From: JAJEBT01 sp965214975
GTDB lineage: Bacteria > Pseudomonadota > Alphaproteobacteria > MPNO01 > UBA830
Length of the DNA: 64,000 bases
NCBI GenBank assembly: GCA_965214975.1
Contig: OZ244055.1
Coordinates: 1,674,001-1,738,000, forward strand
Reading direction: 5' to 3'
The position numbers and the translations under genes are program-made. Below the pieces are notes generated by a model that had not been told where the DNA came from, searched no databases, and saw only the letters and a program-made list of their open reading frames with translations. Positions within the stretch are counted from its first letter, which is position 1, and each line of letters begins with the position of its first letter. Shown one piece after another: positions 34,633 to 43,757 of this stretch.

Positions 34633-36037
34633 CGCCGTCCTCCCCGCCTCCGCCGCGTTCGAGAATCGCCGCGACGACGCGCGCGAGCCCGATCCCGTTC
34701 GAGGCCTTGACGGTCACGACGTCGCCGGCGCGGAGGTCGCCGATCACGCCGGGCAGGATCTCCCCGGCGGAGTCGGCGGCGAGGCCGAGGCGCTCCGCGT
34801 CGAGAACCCCGGCGAGGGCCCGCATCTCCCGGCCGACGAGATGGACGCGGTCGATCCCGCAGCCCTCGATGCCGGCCTTGAGATCCTCGTGGGCGCCGCG
34901 CGAGAACGATCCGAGTTCCAGCATGTCGCCGAGAACGGCGACACGGCGCCCCTGCCCGGCGTCCATGGCCGCGAGGGTCTCGAGCGCCGCGCGCATCGAG
35001 GCGGGATTGGCGTTGTAGCTGTCGTCGACCAGCGTGAGCGTTCCCTCCTCCCACTCCACCCGGTGGACGCGGCCGCGACCGCCGAGCGCCGGCAGGCTCG
35101 CCAGCGCGTCCGCCGCGGCGCGGACGTCGGCGCCGAGGCCGTGAACCGTGGCCAGCAGCGCCAGGGCGTTGTGCGCCCAGTGCCGCGCCGGATGGGCGAC
35201 CAGAAAATCCAGCGCCTCCCCGCGCCACAGCGCGCTCACGCGAAGCCCGCCCCGGTCGGGTCCGCAGGCCAGAAGGCGCATGTCGGCGTCGGCACGGCTG
35301 CCGAAGCGGACGGTCTCGCCGCAGCCCGCGTCGCGCGCGGCGGCCTCCAGAATAGCGCTGCCCGGCGAATCGGCATTGAGCACGGCGGTGCCGCCGGCGA
35401 GGCCGGAGAAGATCTCCGCCTTGGCGCGGGCGATGTCCTCGATGCCGTCGAAGAACGCCATGTGCGCGGGCGCGACGGCCGTGACCGTCGCCGCGCGGGG
35501 GCGTGCCAGAGCGGCGAGCGGCCGGATCTCGCCGGCGCGGTTCATCCCGATCTCCAGCACTCCGAACGCCGTCCGTTCCGGCATGCGGGCCAGCGACAGC
35601 GGGACGCCCCAGTGGTTGTTGAAGCTGCGCTCGCTGGCGCTGGTCGCCCCCTGGGCGGCGAGCGCGTGGGCGAGCCCTTCCTTCACGCCGGTCTTGCCGA
35701 CGCTGCCCGTGACCGCGGCGATGCGGGCTCCGGTCCGCGCGCGGGACGCCCTCGCGAGGCCGCGGAGCCCTTCGAGCGGATCGTCGACGGCCAGCAGGGG
35801 CCCGGCGGCTGCGGCCGGCGCCGGCGCCGGCACCATCGCGGCGGCCGCACCGGCCCGGAACGCGGCGTCGACGAAGTCGCGGCCGTCGAAATTCGGGCCT
35901 CTCAGCGCCACGAACAGGTCGCCGGGCTCGAGGGTTCTCGAATCGATGGAGATCCCGCCCGCGCGCCACGCCCGCGACGAACGGCCGCCGGTGGCCGCCT
36001 CGGCGGCGGCGGATTCCCAGAGCGCCGGCGCCGTCAC
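34622..36037 (-). CDS. murF: UDP-MurNAc-tripeptide-D-Ala-D-Ala ligase MurF
   Basis: A 471-residue Mur ligase that adds the D-Ala-D-Ala made by Ddl. N-terminal domain GISIDSRTLEPGDLFVALRG, ATPase loop VTGSVGKTGVKEGLAHAL, ERSFNNHWGVPLSLARMP, VLEIGMNRAGEI (all typical MurF), and C-terminal LVDDSYNANPASMRAAL with GDMLELGSFS. It starts with GTG at 36035-36037, overlapping murE by GTGA. Its last 11 bp overlap mraY. Confidence 0.95.
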   Translation of the reverse strand: MTAPALWESAAAEAATGGRSSRAWRAGGISIDSRTLEPGDLFVALRGPNFDGRDFVDAAFRAGAAAAMVPAPAPAAAAGPLLAVDDPLEGLRGLARASRARTGARIAAVTGSVGKTGVKEGLAHALAAQGATSASERSFNNHWGVPLSLARMPERTAFGVLEIGMNRAGEIRPLAALARPRAATVTAVAPAHMAFFDGIEDIARAKAEIFSGLAGGTAVLNADSPGSAILEAAARDAGCGETVRFGSRADADMRLLACGPDRGGLRVSALWRGEALDFLVAHPARHWAHNALALLATVHGLGADVRAAADALASLPALGGRGRVHRVEWEEGTLTLVDDSYNANPASMRAALETLAAMDAGQGRRVAVLGDMLELGSFSRGAHEDLKAGIEGCGIDRVHLVGREMRALAGVLDAERLGLAADSAGEILPGVIGDLRAGDVVTVKASNGIGLARVVAAILERGGGGEDGDAV

Positions 36038-37485
36038 CGCGCCACCCCGCGCGCGTCCCCGACCGCCCGGCGGGCAACGTCCGCGTCGTCGAAGGGCAGG
36101 ATCTCGTTCCCGACGATCTGGCCGGTCTCGTGGCCCTTGCCGGCGATCACCAGCATGTCGCCGGCCGCGAGCTGGCCCGCGGCCTCGGCGATGGCCTCCT
36201 CGCGGCCGGCGATCTCGATCGCGTCCGGAGCGGCGGCGAGAATCTGGGAGCGGATGCCCGCGGCGTCCTCGCTCCGCGGGTTGTCGTCGGTCACGAAGGC
36301 GACGTCGGCGCGTTCGGCGGCCACCCGGCCCATCATCGGCCGCTTGCCGGGATCCCGGTCGCCGCCGCAGCCGAACACCACGAGGAGGCGTTTCGGGCCG
36401 TGCGCGCGAAGCGCCGCGAGAACGGCCCCGAGCGCGTCCGGGGTGTGGGCGTAGTCGACGAACACGGCCGCCCCGCTCGGATGCCGCGCGACCATCTGCA
36501 GCCGGCCCGGAACGCCGGCGAGGCCCGCGCAGTTCCCCACCGCGGTTTCCGGAGACGAGCCGCACGCGACGGCGAGGCCGACGGCGCAGAGCGCGTTCTC
36601 GATCTGGAAACCGCCGATCAGGGGGATCTCGACCGAATGCTCGCGCCCGAAGGCGGCGACCCTGAGACCGTGCCCCCGCGGGGACGGAGCGGCCTCGACG
36701 ATCGCGAGATCGCGGCCGCGGCGCCCCCAGGAGATGACGCGCCCGCGCGCGGCCGAGGCCATGTCCCCGAACCGCGGGCTGTCGGCGTTGAGAACCGCGG
36801 TTCCGTCCTCGGGCAGGAGTTCGGCGAACAGCCGCCGCTTCGCCGCCAGGTAGGCCTCGGGCGTGGCATGGTAGTCGAGATGGTCGCGGGACAGGTTGGT
36901 GAACGCCGCGGCCCGGAAGCCGACGCCGTCGAGCCGCCTCTGATCGAGACCGTGGCTCGAGGCCTCGAGCGCGAGATGCGTGACCCCGTCCGCGGCGAGC
37001 TCCGCGAGCGCGCGGTGCAGGGCGACCGGCTCCGGCGTCGTGAGGCCCGGGCCGCGCCCGGGCAGGCCGAGCGTGCCGACGGCGGCCGCGGCCCGGCCCT
37101 CCATCTCCCACAGCTGGCGCGTGAAGTGCGCGACCGACGTCTTGCCGTTGGTCCCCGTCACCGCGACCACGGTTTCCGGCTGCCCGCCCGCATGGCGGGC
37201 GGCGAGCCTGGCAAGCGCCGCGCGCGCGTCCGGCGAGGTCAGGAGCGCAACCTCCCCGCCCTCGAGCTCGACGCCCTCGGGCGCGAGCACGGCCGCCGCG
37301 CCGCGGGCGACGGCCTCGGGGATGAAGCGCCGGCCGTCGGCGCGCGCGCCCGGCAGGGCCGCGAACAGGAAACCCGGCGCGACCTCCCGGGAATCGGCGG
37401 TGATGCCGGCGATCTCCGTTCCCTCGGCGCCGCCCCGCACGGTCAGGCCTCCCCCGGCTCCGGCGACGAGTTCAGTGAGCCGCAA
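36034..37485 (-). CDS. murE: UDP-MurNAc-tripeptide synthetase MurE (meso-DAP type)
   Basis: A 483-residue Mur ligase adding the third residue of the stem peptide. ITADSREVAPGFLFAALPG, ATPase loop AVTGTNGKTSVAHFTRQL, TTPEPVALHRALAELAADG, FTNLSRDHLDYHATPEAYLA, VFVDYAHTPDALGAVL and VFGCGGDRDPGKRPMMG are all present. The motif VTDDNPRSEDAAG carries Asp-Asn-Pro-Arg, which selects meso-diaminopimelate. The start is TTG at 37483-37485, preceded by GGAG at 7 nt, and overlaps the end of ftsI by 14 bp; a rare start codon may lower its translation relative to its neighbours. Confidence 0.95.
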   Translation of the reverse strand: MRLTELVAGAGGGLTVRGGAEGTEIAGITADSREVAPGFLFAALPGARADGRRFIPEAVARGAAAVLAPEGVELEGGEVALLTSPDARAALARLAARHAGGQPETVVAVTGTNGKTSVAHFTRQLWEMEGRAAAAVGTLGLPGRGPGLTTPEPVALHRALAELAADGVTHLALEASSHGLDQRRLDGVGFRAAAFTNLSRDHLDYHATPEAYLAAKRRLFAELLPEDGTAVLNADSPRFGDMASAARGRVISWGRRGRDLAIVEAAPSPRGHGLRVAAFGREHSVEIPLIGGFQIENALCAVGLAVACGSSPETAVGNCAGLAGVPGRLQMVARHPSGAAVFVDYAHTPDALGAVLAALRAHGPKRLLVVFGCGGDRDPGKRPMMGRVAAERADVAFVTDDNPRSEDAAGIRSQILAAAPDAIEIAGREEAIAEAAGQLAAGDMLVIAGKGHETGQIVGNEILPFDDADVARRAVGDARGVAR

Positions 37486-39172
37486 CCTGCCGCTCCCTCG
37501 GGTCGCTTCCGGGACCGATCGCGAGGGCCGCTCTCGCGGGGTCTCGCTCGGCGACCGGAGCGACGCCCAGAAGCGGCGCGATGCGCCGGATCACCGCTCT
37601 CGCCGCCGGCGCCGCGACCCAGCCGCCGGTGGCGTAGCCCCCGGTCTCGGCGGTGCCCCTGGGCTCGTCGAGCATGACCAGAACGACGTATCGCGGCCCG
37701 TCCATCGGAAACGCGCCGACGAACGACGAGATCAGGTCCTTCTTCCGGTAGCCGCCGCCGGCCGCCTTCTCGGTGGTGCCGGTCTTGCCGCCGACGAGAT
37801 AGCCGGTGCGGCCGGCGTTGCGCCCGGTCCCCCGCTCGACCACGAGCCTGAGCAGGCGGCGCATGTCCCGCGACGTCGCCTCGGAGATCACGCGGCGCCC
37901 CGCGGCGGCCGGCCCGTCCGCGCGGCGCAGCAGCGTGGGCCGGCGGTAGACGCCGCCGTTGACCACGGCCGACACGCCCGCGGCGACATGGACCGGGGTG
38001 ACGGCGAGGCCGTAGCCGTAGGAGGCGGTGACCGAGTTGATTTCCCGCCAGGTCGCCGGCACCAGCGGCCGGCCGGCTTCGGGCATCTCGAGGCCGGCGG
38101 GCCCCAGCATGCCGAGTTCGGACATGAACCCGAGATGCCGGTCGTGCCCGACTTCCAGAACCATGCGCACGGTGCCGATGTTCGACGAGTAGCGGAAGAT
38201 CTCGGGGACGGTGAGCCAGCGGTTCCTGGGATGGTAGTCCCGGATCACGAACCGGGACACGCGCAGCGGCCTGGTCGCGTCGTACCGGTCGCCGAGCGTC
38301 GCGGTTCCGTCGTCGAGCGCCATCGCGGTGGTGAAGATCTTGAAGACGGATCCCATCTCGTAGACGCCGAGCGCGGCGCGGTTGAACAGCTCCTCCTTGC
38401 CGGCGAGCCGGAAGAAGTTGGGGTTGAAGGCCGGGAGCGAAACCATGGCGAGAAGCTCCGCCGTGGCGGCGTCCATGACCAGCCCGGCCGCGCCCGAGGC
38501 GCGGAACTTCGCGAGAGCGCGCCCGAGCTCGGCCGCGAGGGCGTGCTGCACCCGGGCGTCGACCGACAGCGCGAGGGCGGAGTCCTTCACCCGCAGCGCC
38601 TCGTCGAAATGGCGCTCGACCCCGGCGAGGCCGCGCCCGTCGATGTCGGTGAAGCCGACCAGGTGGCCCGCGAGCGAACCCAGCGGGTAGACGCGCCGCA
38701 CCTCCGGGCGGAAGTCCAGCCCCGGAATCCCCATGCGGTTGACGAGATTCTGCTGGTGCGGAGTCAGGTGGCGGCGCAGCCACACGAACCTCCGGTTCGA
38801 GGACAGCTTTCTCTCCGCGGTTTCCCTGTCGAGGCCCGGAAGAACGGCGGCAAGCCGTTCCGCCGCCCCGGCCGGGTCGACGACCAGACGGGGGTCGGCG
38901 ATGAGGGACGGCATCGTCACGTCCGAGGCGAGCAGCACGCCGTTGCGGTCGACGATGTCGGCCCGCGCGGCGTCCGGCCCGGGCGTCGCGCGGAGGCGCT
39001 CGGCCGTCTGGCGCGCGCCCTCCGGAAACAGCGAGACGTCGACCAGACGAAGCGCGATGACGCAGAACGTGGAGAGGAACATGACGCCGACGAGAAGCAG
39101 CCTGTTGCGGCAGGTCTCGATCGCGGTCTTCCAGCGCCCGTCGATGCGGGTTCCGTCCGCAAGCCCGTTCAT
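37472..39172 (-). CDS. ftsI: Septal transpeptidase FtsI (PBP3)
   Basis: A 566-residue class B penicillin-binding protein, the partner of FtsW. A short cytoplasmic tail and one transmembrane helix (LLLVGVMFLSTFCVIAL, about 24-41) precede the pedestal domain (ADIVDRNGVLLASD, RRVYPLGSLAGHLVGFTDID). The transpeptidase domain has the nucleophile in MGSVFKIF (Ser-x-x-Lys), the YSSNIG motif (Ser-x-Asn) and VGGKTGTTEK (Lys-Thr-Gly). The start at 39172 overlaps the ftsL stop (ATGA). The longer upstream frame lies within ftsL and is not used. Confidence 0.96.
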   Translation of the reverse strand: MNGLADGTRIDGRWKTAIETCRNRLLLVGVMFLSTFCVIALRLVDVSLFPEGARQTAERLRATPGPDAARADIVDRNGVLLASDVTMPSLIADPRLVVDPAGAAERLAAVLPGLDRETAERKLSSNRRFVWLRRHLTPHQQNLVNRMGIPGLDFRPEVRRVYPLGSLAGHLVGFTDIDGRGLAGVERHFDEALRVKDSALALSVDARVQHALAAELGRALAKFRASGAAGLVMDAATAELLAMVSLPAFNPNFFRLAGKEELFNRAALGVYEMGSVFKIFTTAMALDDGTATLGDRYDATRPLRVSRFVIRDYHPRNRWLTVPEIFRYSSNIGTVRMVLEVGHDRHLGFMSELGMLGPAGLEMPEAGRPLVPATWREINSVTASYGYGLAVTPVHVAAGVSAVVNGGVYRRPTLLRRADGPAAAGRRVISEATSRDMRRLLRLVVERGTGRNAGRTGYLVGGKTGTTEKAAGGGYRKKDLISSFVGAFPMDGPRYVVLVMLDEPRGTAETGGYATGGWVAAPAARAVIRRIAPLLGVAPVAERDPARAALAIGPGSDPRERQVAAH

Positions 39173-39495
39173 GGCGAGATCCCCGATGCGGCGCGGACGC
39201 CCGGCGCCGGGTCCGGCGCGCCGGCGCCCTCGAGGAACGTCTCGAGGGAAACGACCTGCCCGGCCGACGGCACGTCGAAACCGAGCAGCCGGCGCCCCAT
39301 GTCCTCCAGCCGGGCGGGCCGGTTGAGATGGGCCCACTCGACGTCGAGCACGGCGACCGCCCCGCGGTCTCTCGCGATCGCGGCGTCGAGCTCGTTCAGC
39401 CGCGTCTCGAGCCGGCGCACGTTGTCCTTGACGATGAACAGGGCGACCGCCGTCGCGACCGCGAGCGTCCCCCAGAAAACCGTCGAGCGGGTCAT
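39169..39495 (-). CDS. ftsL: Cell division protein FtsL
   Basis: A 108-residue bitopic protein in the FtsL position between rsmH and ftsI. One transmembrane helix (STVFWGTLAVATAVALFIV, about 4-22) is followed by a periplasmic coiled coil (DNVRRLETRLNELDAAIARD) and the conserved-type patch AHLNRPARLEDMGRRLLGFD. FtsL activates FtsWI with FtsB and FtsQ. Identification rests on position, topology and this patch, since FtsL sequences diverge strongly. It overlaps both neighbours by ATGA. Confidence 0.88.
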   Translation of the reverse strand: MTRSTVFWGTLAVATAVALFIVKDNVRRLETRLNELDAAIARDRGAVAVLDVEWAHLNRPARLEDMGRRLLGFDVPSAGQVVSLETFLEGAGAPDPAPGVRAASGISP

Positions 39496-40448
39496 GCTCC
39501 GGTCCCCGCCGCCGGGATCCCGATCCGCTCCGCGCTGCGCAGCCTTGCGGAACGGGCGCGCGGATTGCTCCGGATCTCGTCCTCGGCCGGCCTGCGGGCG
39601 CCGCGGCCGGACCTGAAGGTCGGCGCGGCGCCCTCCACGTCGGGCAGATGGCGCGACGTCCGCCCGCGCGCGCCGGAGCGCTCGCGCAGGAAACGCTTGA
39701 CCAGCCGGTCCTCGAGCGAATGGAACGAGATCACGGCGAGCCGGCCGCCCGGCGCGAGCAGCGCTTCCGCGGCCATCAGCCCGCGTTCGAGCTCGTCGAG
39801 CTCCCGGTTGACGTGCATGCGGATCGCCTGGAAGGTCCGCGTCGCGGGGTCGATCCGCCCCCGGCCGGCGCGGCCGTGGGCGGCGCGCACGATTCCGGCA
39901 AGCTGCCCGGTGGTCGCGATGCGCCGGCGGGACCGGGCGTCGACGATCGCCCGCGCGATCCGCCGGGCGCGGCGCTCCTCGCCGAAGCGGAAGATGGCGT
40001 CGGCGAGCTCGGCCTCGCCGGCGGCGTTGACGAAGTCCCCGGCGCTCGGCCCGCTCCGGCTCTGGCGCATGTCCAGCGGGCCGTCGGCGCGGAAGCTGAA
40101 GCCGCGCGCGGGATCGTCGAGCTGCATCGACGACACCCCGAGATCGAGCGCGACACCGTCGACCCGGTCGACGCCGCGGGCCGAGAGCAGCGCGTCCATG
40201 TCCCCGAAACGCCCCGGAATCACCTCGAGGCGGCCGCCGTAGTCGCGCACGAGGCCGGCGCCGGCGGCGACCGCGTCGGGGTCGCGGTCGATGGCCCAGA
40301 CCCCGCAGTCCGCGGCGTCGAGGATGGCCCTGCTGTGCCCCCCGGCCCCGAAGGTGCCGTCGACGTAGCGGCCGCGGTCGCGCGGCTGCAGGGCGTCGAG
40401 CATCTCCGGGACCATGACCGGCCGGTGCGGTTCCCTGGCGGCGGTCAT
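39492..40448 (-). CDS. rsmH: 16S rRNA m4C1402 methyltransferase RsmH
   Basis: A 318-residue SAM-dependent methyltransferase (MraW) that methylates N4 of C1402 in 16S rRNA. HRPVMVPEMLDAL, SAM loop VDGTFGAGGHSRAIL, AIDRDPDAV, VALDLGVSSMQLDDPARGFS, DFVNAAGEAELADAIFRFGE, and VISFHSLEDRLVKRFLRER are all hallmark segments. It overlaps mraZ and ftsL by ATGA. Confidence 0.96.
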   Translation of the reverse strand: MTAAREPHRPVMVPEMLDALQPRDRGRYVDGTFGAGGHSRAILDAADCGVWAIDRDPDAVAAGAGLVRDYGGRLEVIPGRFGDMDALLSARGVDRVDGVALDLGVSSMQLDDPARGFSFRADGPLDMRQSRSGPSAGDFVNAAGEAELADAIFRFGEERRARRIARAIVDARSRRRIATTGQLAGIVRAAHGRAGRGRIDPATRTFQAIRMHVNRELDELERGLMAAEALLAPGGRLAVISFHSLEDRLVKRFLRERSGARGRTSRHLPDVEGAAPTFRSGRGARRPAEDEIRSNPRARSARLRSAERIGIPAAGTGA

Positions 40449-40915
40449 CGGCGGGGCGCCCCGGGCCCGGCGCGCAGCCGCTCGAGCTCCGCCCCGCGCC
40501 GGACGTCATGGTTCTCCGGGGACCAGATCTGGAAGCGGATGCCGCGCCCGACGAACCGCGCCCGGCCCTCGATCCCGGCATGCTCGAGGAGCTCCGACGG
40601 CAGGGTGATCCGCCCCTCGCTGTCGAAGGAAAGGGACCACGCCAGCTCCATCAGGATGTCCAGGGTTCCGCCGTCGCCGTCGCCGACCAGAACCCGCTCG
40701 AAATCCCCCTCGGCAAGAAGACGGCTCCTGCGCTCGCGGTTGAGTTCGTCGATGACCGCCCTGCCCTGGGTCTCGATCGTGCTCTCGTGCGGCGAGGGAT
40801 AGGCGGCGAGCCCGAGGCGCGCGGAGGCGCCGAGCACCTCGCGGAAGGCGGCGGGCACCGACACCCGCCCCTTGGCGTCCACCTTGTTCTCGTACGTCGA
40901 CAGAAACGAAGCCAT
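40445..40915 (-). CDS. mraZ: Transcriptional regulator MraZ
   Basis: A 156-residue DNA-binding protein with two AbrB-like halves, each marked by a Asp-x-x-Gly-Arg-(Val/Ile) core: VDAKGRVSVPAAFRE (about 12-26) and FDSEGRITLPSELLEHAG (about 95-112). MraZ forms rings that bind repeated TGGG-type boxes and control its own dcw operon. The start at MASFLSTYENK (40913-40915) is the family start; an in-frame ATG 14 codons upstream is poor. The presumed operator array lies at 40966-41030. Confidence 0.93.
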   Translation of the reverse strand: MASFLSTYENKVDAKGRVSVPAAFREVLGASARLGLAAYPSPHESTIETQGRAVIDELNRERRSRLLAEGDFERVLVGDGDGGTLDILMELAWSLSFDSEGRITLPSELLEHAGIEGRARFVGRGIRFQIWSPENHDVRRGAELERLRAGPGAPRR

Positions 40916-40956
40916 GGCGTTGCCCGCTCGCTCGCGCAGACGACTGCAACCGCGCA

Positions 40957-40985
40957 AGTCTAGGATGGGACAGCATGGGATTCAA
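40957..40985 (-). promoter_or_regulatory. Promoter of the mraZ/dcw operon
   Basis: Reading leftward, TTGAAT (-35, 40980-40985), a 17-bp spacer and TAGACT (-10, 40957-40962) lie 42 bp before the mraZ ATG. The surrounding 80 bp are much more AT-rich than the rest of the window. Two of the TGGGA repeats fall inside the spacer. Confidence 0.6.
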
Positions 40986-41030
40986 TGACAATCCATGACA
41001 TTTGATGGAATTTTTATTCAGTTGATGGTT
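40966..41030 (+). repeat. 10-bp phased TGGGA-type array (probable MraZ boxes)
   Basis: On the + strand, TGGGA (40966-40970), TGGGA (40976-40980), TGACA (40986-40990), TGACA (40996-41000), TGGAA (41006-41010) and TGGTT (41026-41030) occur at an exact 10-bp pitch, with one position (41016) missing. Each is preceded by a purine-pyrimidine pair ending in A. TGGG-type pentamers with 5-bp gaps are the known MraZ operator form. Here they read on the strand opposite to mraZ. Confidence 0.7.
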
Positions 41031-41106
41031 ATTGTTCTATTCCTTTCCAATCCGCTCGAAGCGCGGCGGGGAACCGCGCGCGGACGCGGCGCGGCCGGCG
41101 GGAGGC

Positions 41107-41469
<363 letters not shown>

Positions 41470-41521
41470 TGCGCAGAGAATGGGATCTTCCGCCGCCGCG
41501 GTCAAGCGCCGCGCGGCCCGG

Positions 41522-42775
41522 TCAGGGCCGCCGGCCGGAACCCCGCCCCGCCGCCGCGCCGTGTCCGCGGCCGAGCAGAAGCAGGGACGCCGCGGAGAGC
41601 GCCGCGCCCGCGCCCATGACGGCCAGAGCCGCGGTCCATGCCCCGGCGGCGCCGGTTCCGCCCGCGGCATCGAGGGCGAGGCCGCAGGCGAGCGGCCCGA
41701 ACACGCCCCCGGAGAAGCCGACGGAGGCCTGGACGGCGAGGGTCGCTCCGCGCCGGGACGGCTCCGCGGCCACGATGGTGCCGGCGGAAGTCGCCGAGCC
41801 CCTGCCGTAGGAGAGCATGCCGAACAGGAGGCACAGCGCGACCGGAATCCCGGGACGCGCCTCGACGGTCAGGCCGATCGCGACCGCCGTCGCGAGGGAC
41901 AGGCCGGCGGTGCACGTCATGACGGCGCGGCGGTCGAACCGCAGCGCGAGCTCGCCCAGCGCCATCGCCGCGGGCGGGCCGGCGAACGCCACCAGGCTCG
42001 CCCAGACCGCCGGCGCGAAGCCGGCGCCGGGCACCGCGAGAAACGCGAAGAAGCTGACCAGCCACACCCGGCTCGCGAAGACCTCCCACGCGATGCCGAG
42101 GAACGAGAAGATGTACGACATCGCCTCCCGGTTGCGGAAGACCGGCCGGAAGTCGAGAACCGCGCCGCGCGCCCGGGAGCCGGGCGGCGGCTTCCGCGCG
42201 GGAAGGGCCGCGGCGGCGACCGCGAGCGCGCCGAGAGAGCCGAGGCCGGCGAACGCGAACGCCGAACGCCAGCCGAGCCAGTCCCCGAACAGGCCGCCGG
42301 CCAGGATGGAGAGGCCGGAGCCGAGTCCGAACACCGCGGTGTAGTAGGTGGCGCCCCGTTCCCGGATCCGCCCCGCGGGCAGCAGGTCGGCGAGGGCCTT
42401 GAGGCCCGGCATGTAGGTGCCCGCGAGTCCGGCGCCGGCGAGCGCGCGGAAGGCGGCGCCGGACCAGAGATCGTCCGCGACGAGGCCGAACCCGAAATTC
42501 CCCGCCGCCCCGAGAGCCGCCGAGACCAGGTAGATCCGCCTCGGGTCGACACGGTCGGTGTAGGCCGTCAGCACCGGCACCGTCGCGATGTAGCCGACGA
42601 AGAGCGCGCCCCCGAGCCAGCCCGACTCGCCGCCGGACAGCGACCACTCGCGGCCGATCTCGCCGAGCACCGCGGCCGGCGTCATGAACCCGAGCAGCGA
42701 CAGCACGAGCGCGCCGCAAAGCGCCGCGACGAGCCGGACCGGCGACGGCGCGGCGGGCTGCGGGTCAGCCGTCAA
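41522..42775 (-). CDS. MFS transporter, substrate unknown
   Basis: A 417-residue major facilitator protein with 12 predicted helices. The loop 2-3 segment TDRVDPRRIYLVSAALGAAG and loop after helix 8 (LRFDRRAVMTCTAGLSL) fit the family, as does GLGSGLSILAGGLFGDWLGW in the middle of the N-half. The apparent start is TTG at 42773-42775 with a weak ribosome-binding site, overlapping the upstream oxidoreductase gene by 11 bp. It is not closely similar to the two MFS genes at 44.2-46.7 kb. It probably exports or imports a compound handled by the adjacent enzymes. Confidence 0.8.
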   Translation of the reverse strand: MTADPQPAAPSPVRLVAALCGALVLSLLGFMTPAAVLGEIGREWSLSGGESGWLGGALFVGYIATVPVLTAYTDRVDPRRIYLVSAALGAAGNFGFGLVADDLWSGAAFRALAGAGLAGTYMPGLKALADLLPAGRIRERGATYYTAVFGLGSGLSILAGGLFGDWLGWRSAFAFAGLGSLGALAVAAAALPARKPPPGSRARGAVLDFRPVFRNREAMSYIFSFLGIAWEVFASRVWLVSFFAFLAVPGAGFAPAVWASLVAFAGPPAAMALGELALRFDRRAVMTCTAGLSLATAVAIGLTVEARPGIPVALCLLFGMLSYGRGSATSAGTIVAAEPSRRGATLAVQASVGFSGGVFGPLACGLALDAAGGTGAAGAWTAALAVMGAGAALSAASLLLLGRGHGAAAGRGSGRRP

Positions 42776-43757
42776 CGGAAATCACGATCTTTCCGCAGGC
42801 CCGGCTCGCTTCCATCCAGGCGTGCGCCTCGCGCACGTCCTCGAGACGGAAGATCTTGTCGAGAGGGTTCCGGTAGACGCCGTTCTCGAGACCCTCGAGG
42901 TAGGACCGCAGGGCGCCGGCGTCCATCGGCGTCGCCTCGCTCGAGAACCAGGTGAACTTGGTCGTCGACGGAATCTCCTCGCCCGGCGAGAACTCCCGGA
43001 GCGTCCATTCGCCGCCGAGGATGCCGGCCATGCAGAGCGTGCCTCCGGTCCTCACGCAGGCGAGGGAATCCGCGAGCGCCGCCGTTCCGACGAGATCCAG
43101 CATCCTGTCGACGCCGTCGGCGGCGATCTCCCGGACCGCGGGCGCGACGCGGCCGCCGTCCACCACCGCGTGCCGGACCCCGAACGCGCGCATGCGGGCC
43201 TGCTTGGCGACGCCGCGCGACGTCGCGAGCACCTCCAGTCCCCGGACCCGCGCCCAGTCCGCGGCCACCAGCCCCACCGCCGACGTCCCTCCCCGGATCA
43301 GCAGCGTCTCGCCGGCCGAGATGCCGAGCGCCGGCTCGAGCGCGCCCCACGCGGTGTGGAACGCCTCCGGAACCGCCGCGAGAGACGGCCAGTCGAGGCC
43401 GGTCTCGACGGCGTGGACGCTGGCCGCCGGCGCGGAGACGAACTCGGCGTAGCTTCCGTCGCGCCGGCGGCCCATGCCGCCGGTGGTCGCCACGACCTTC
43501 TGGCCGGGCGCGAAAGCCGTGCCCGGCGCGGCCTCGACCACGCCCGCGCACTCGATGCCGAGCACCCGCGGAAAACGCACCGTCGGCGAGTGCCCGAGGC
43601 GCGTGAACAGCTCCCCCCGGTTGAGGCCGAACGCCATGACGCGGATCAGCACCCGCCCCTCTTCCGCCGGCGGGCGGGGCCAGTCGTCGCGCAGCTCGAG
43701 GACGTCGGGCCCGCCCGCTCTCCCGACGACGACGGCGCGCATCGTGCGCCGGGTCAT
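42765..43757 (-). CDS. Quinone-oxidoreductase-like medium-chain dehydrogenase/reductase
   Basis: A 330-residue MDR-family NADPH-dependent oxidoreductase. The N-terminal GroES-like domain has VLIRVMAFGLNRGELFTRLG and VLGIECAGVVE; there are no structural-zinc cysteines. The Rossmann domain has GETLLIRGGTSAVGLVAADW, with a Ser-Ala variant of the usual GxxGxxG. EPSTTKF-like and SRACGKIVI segments close the fold. It is of the zinc-independent quinone reductase type, reducing enones or quinones. Starts at 43757 inside the Nudix stop codon (ATGA); a second ATG five codons in is possible. Confidence 0.85.
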   Translation of the reverse strand: MTRRTMRAVVVGRAGGPDVLELRDDWPRPPAEEGRVLIRVMAFGLNRGELFTRLGHSPTVRFPRVLGIECAGVVEAAPGTAFAPGQKVVATTGGMGRRRDGSYAEFVSAPAASVHAVETGLDWPSLAAVPEAFHTAWGALEPALGISAGETLLIRGGTSAVGLVAADWARVRGLEVLATSRGVAKQARMRAFGVRHAVVDGGRVAPAVREIAADGVDRMLDLVGTAALADSLACVRTGGTLCMAGILGGEWTLREFSPGEEIPSTTKFTWFSSEATPMDAGALRSYLEGLENGVYRNPLDKIFRLEDVREAHAWMEASRACGKIVISVDG

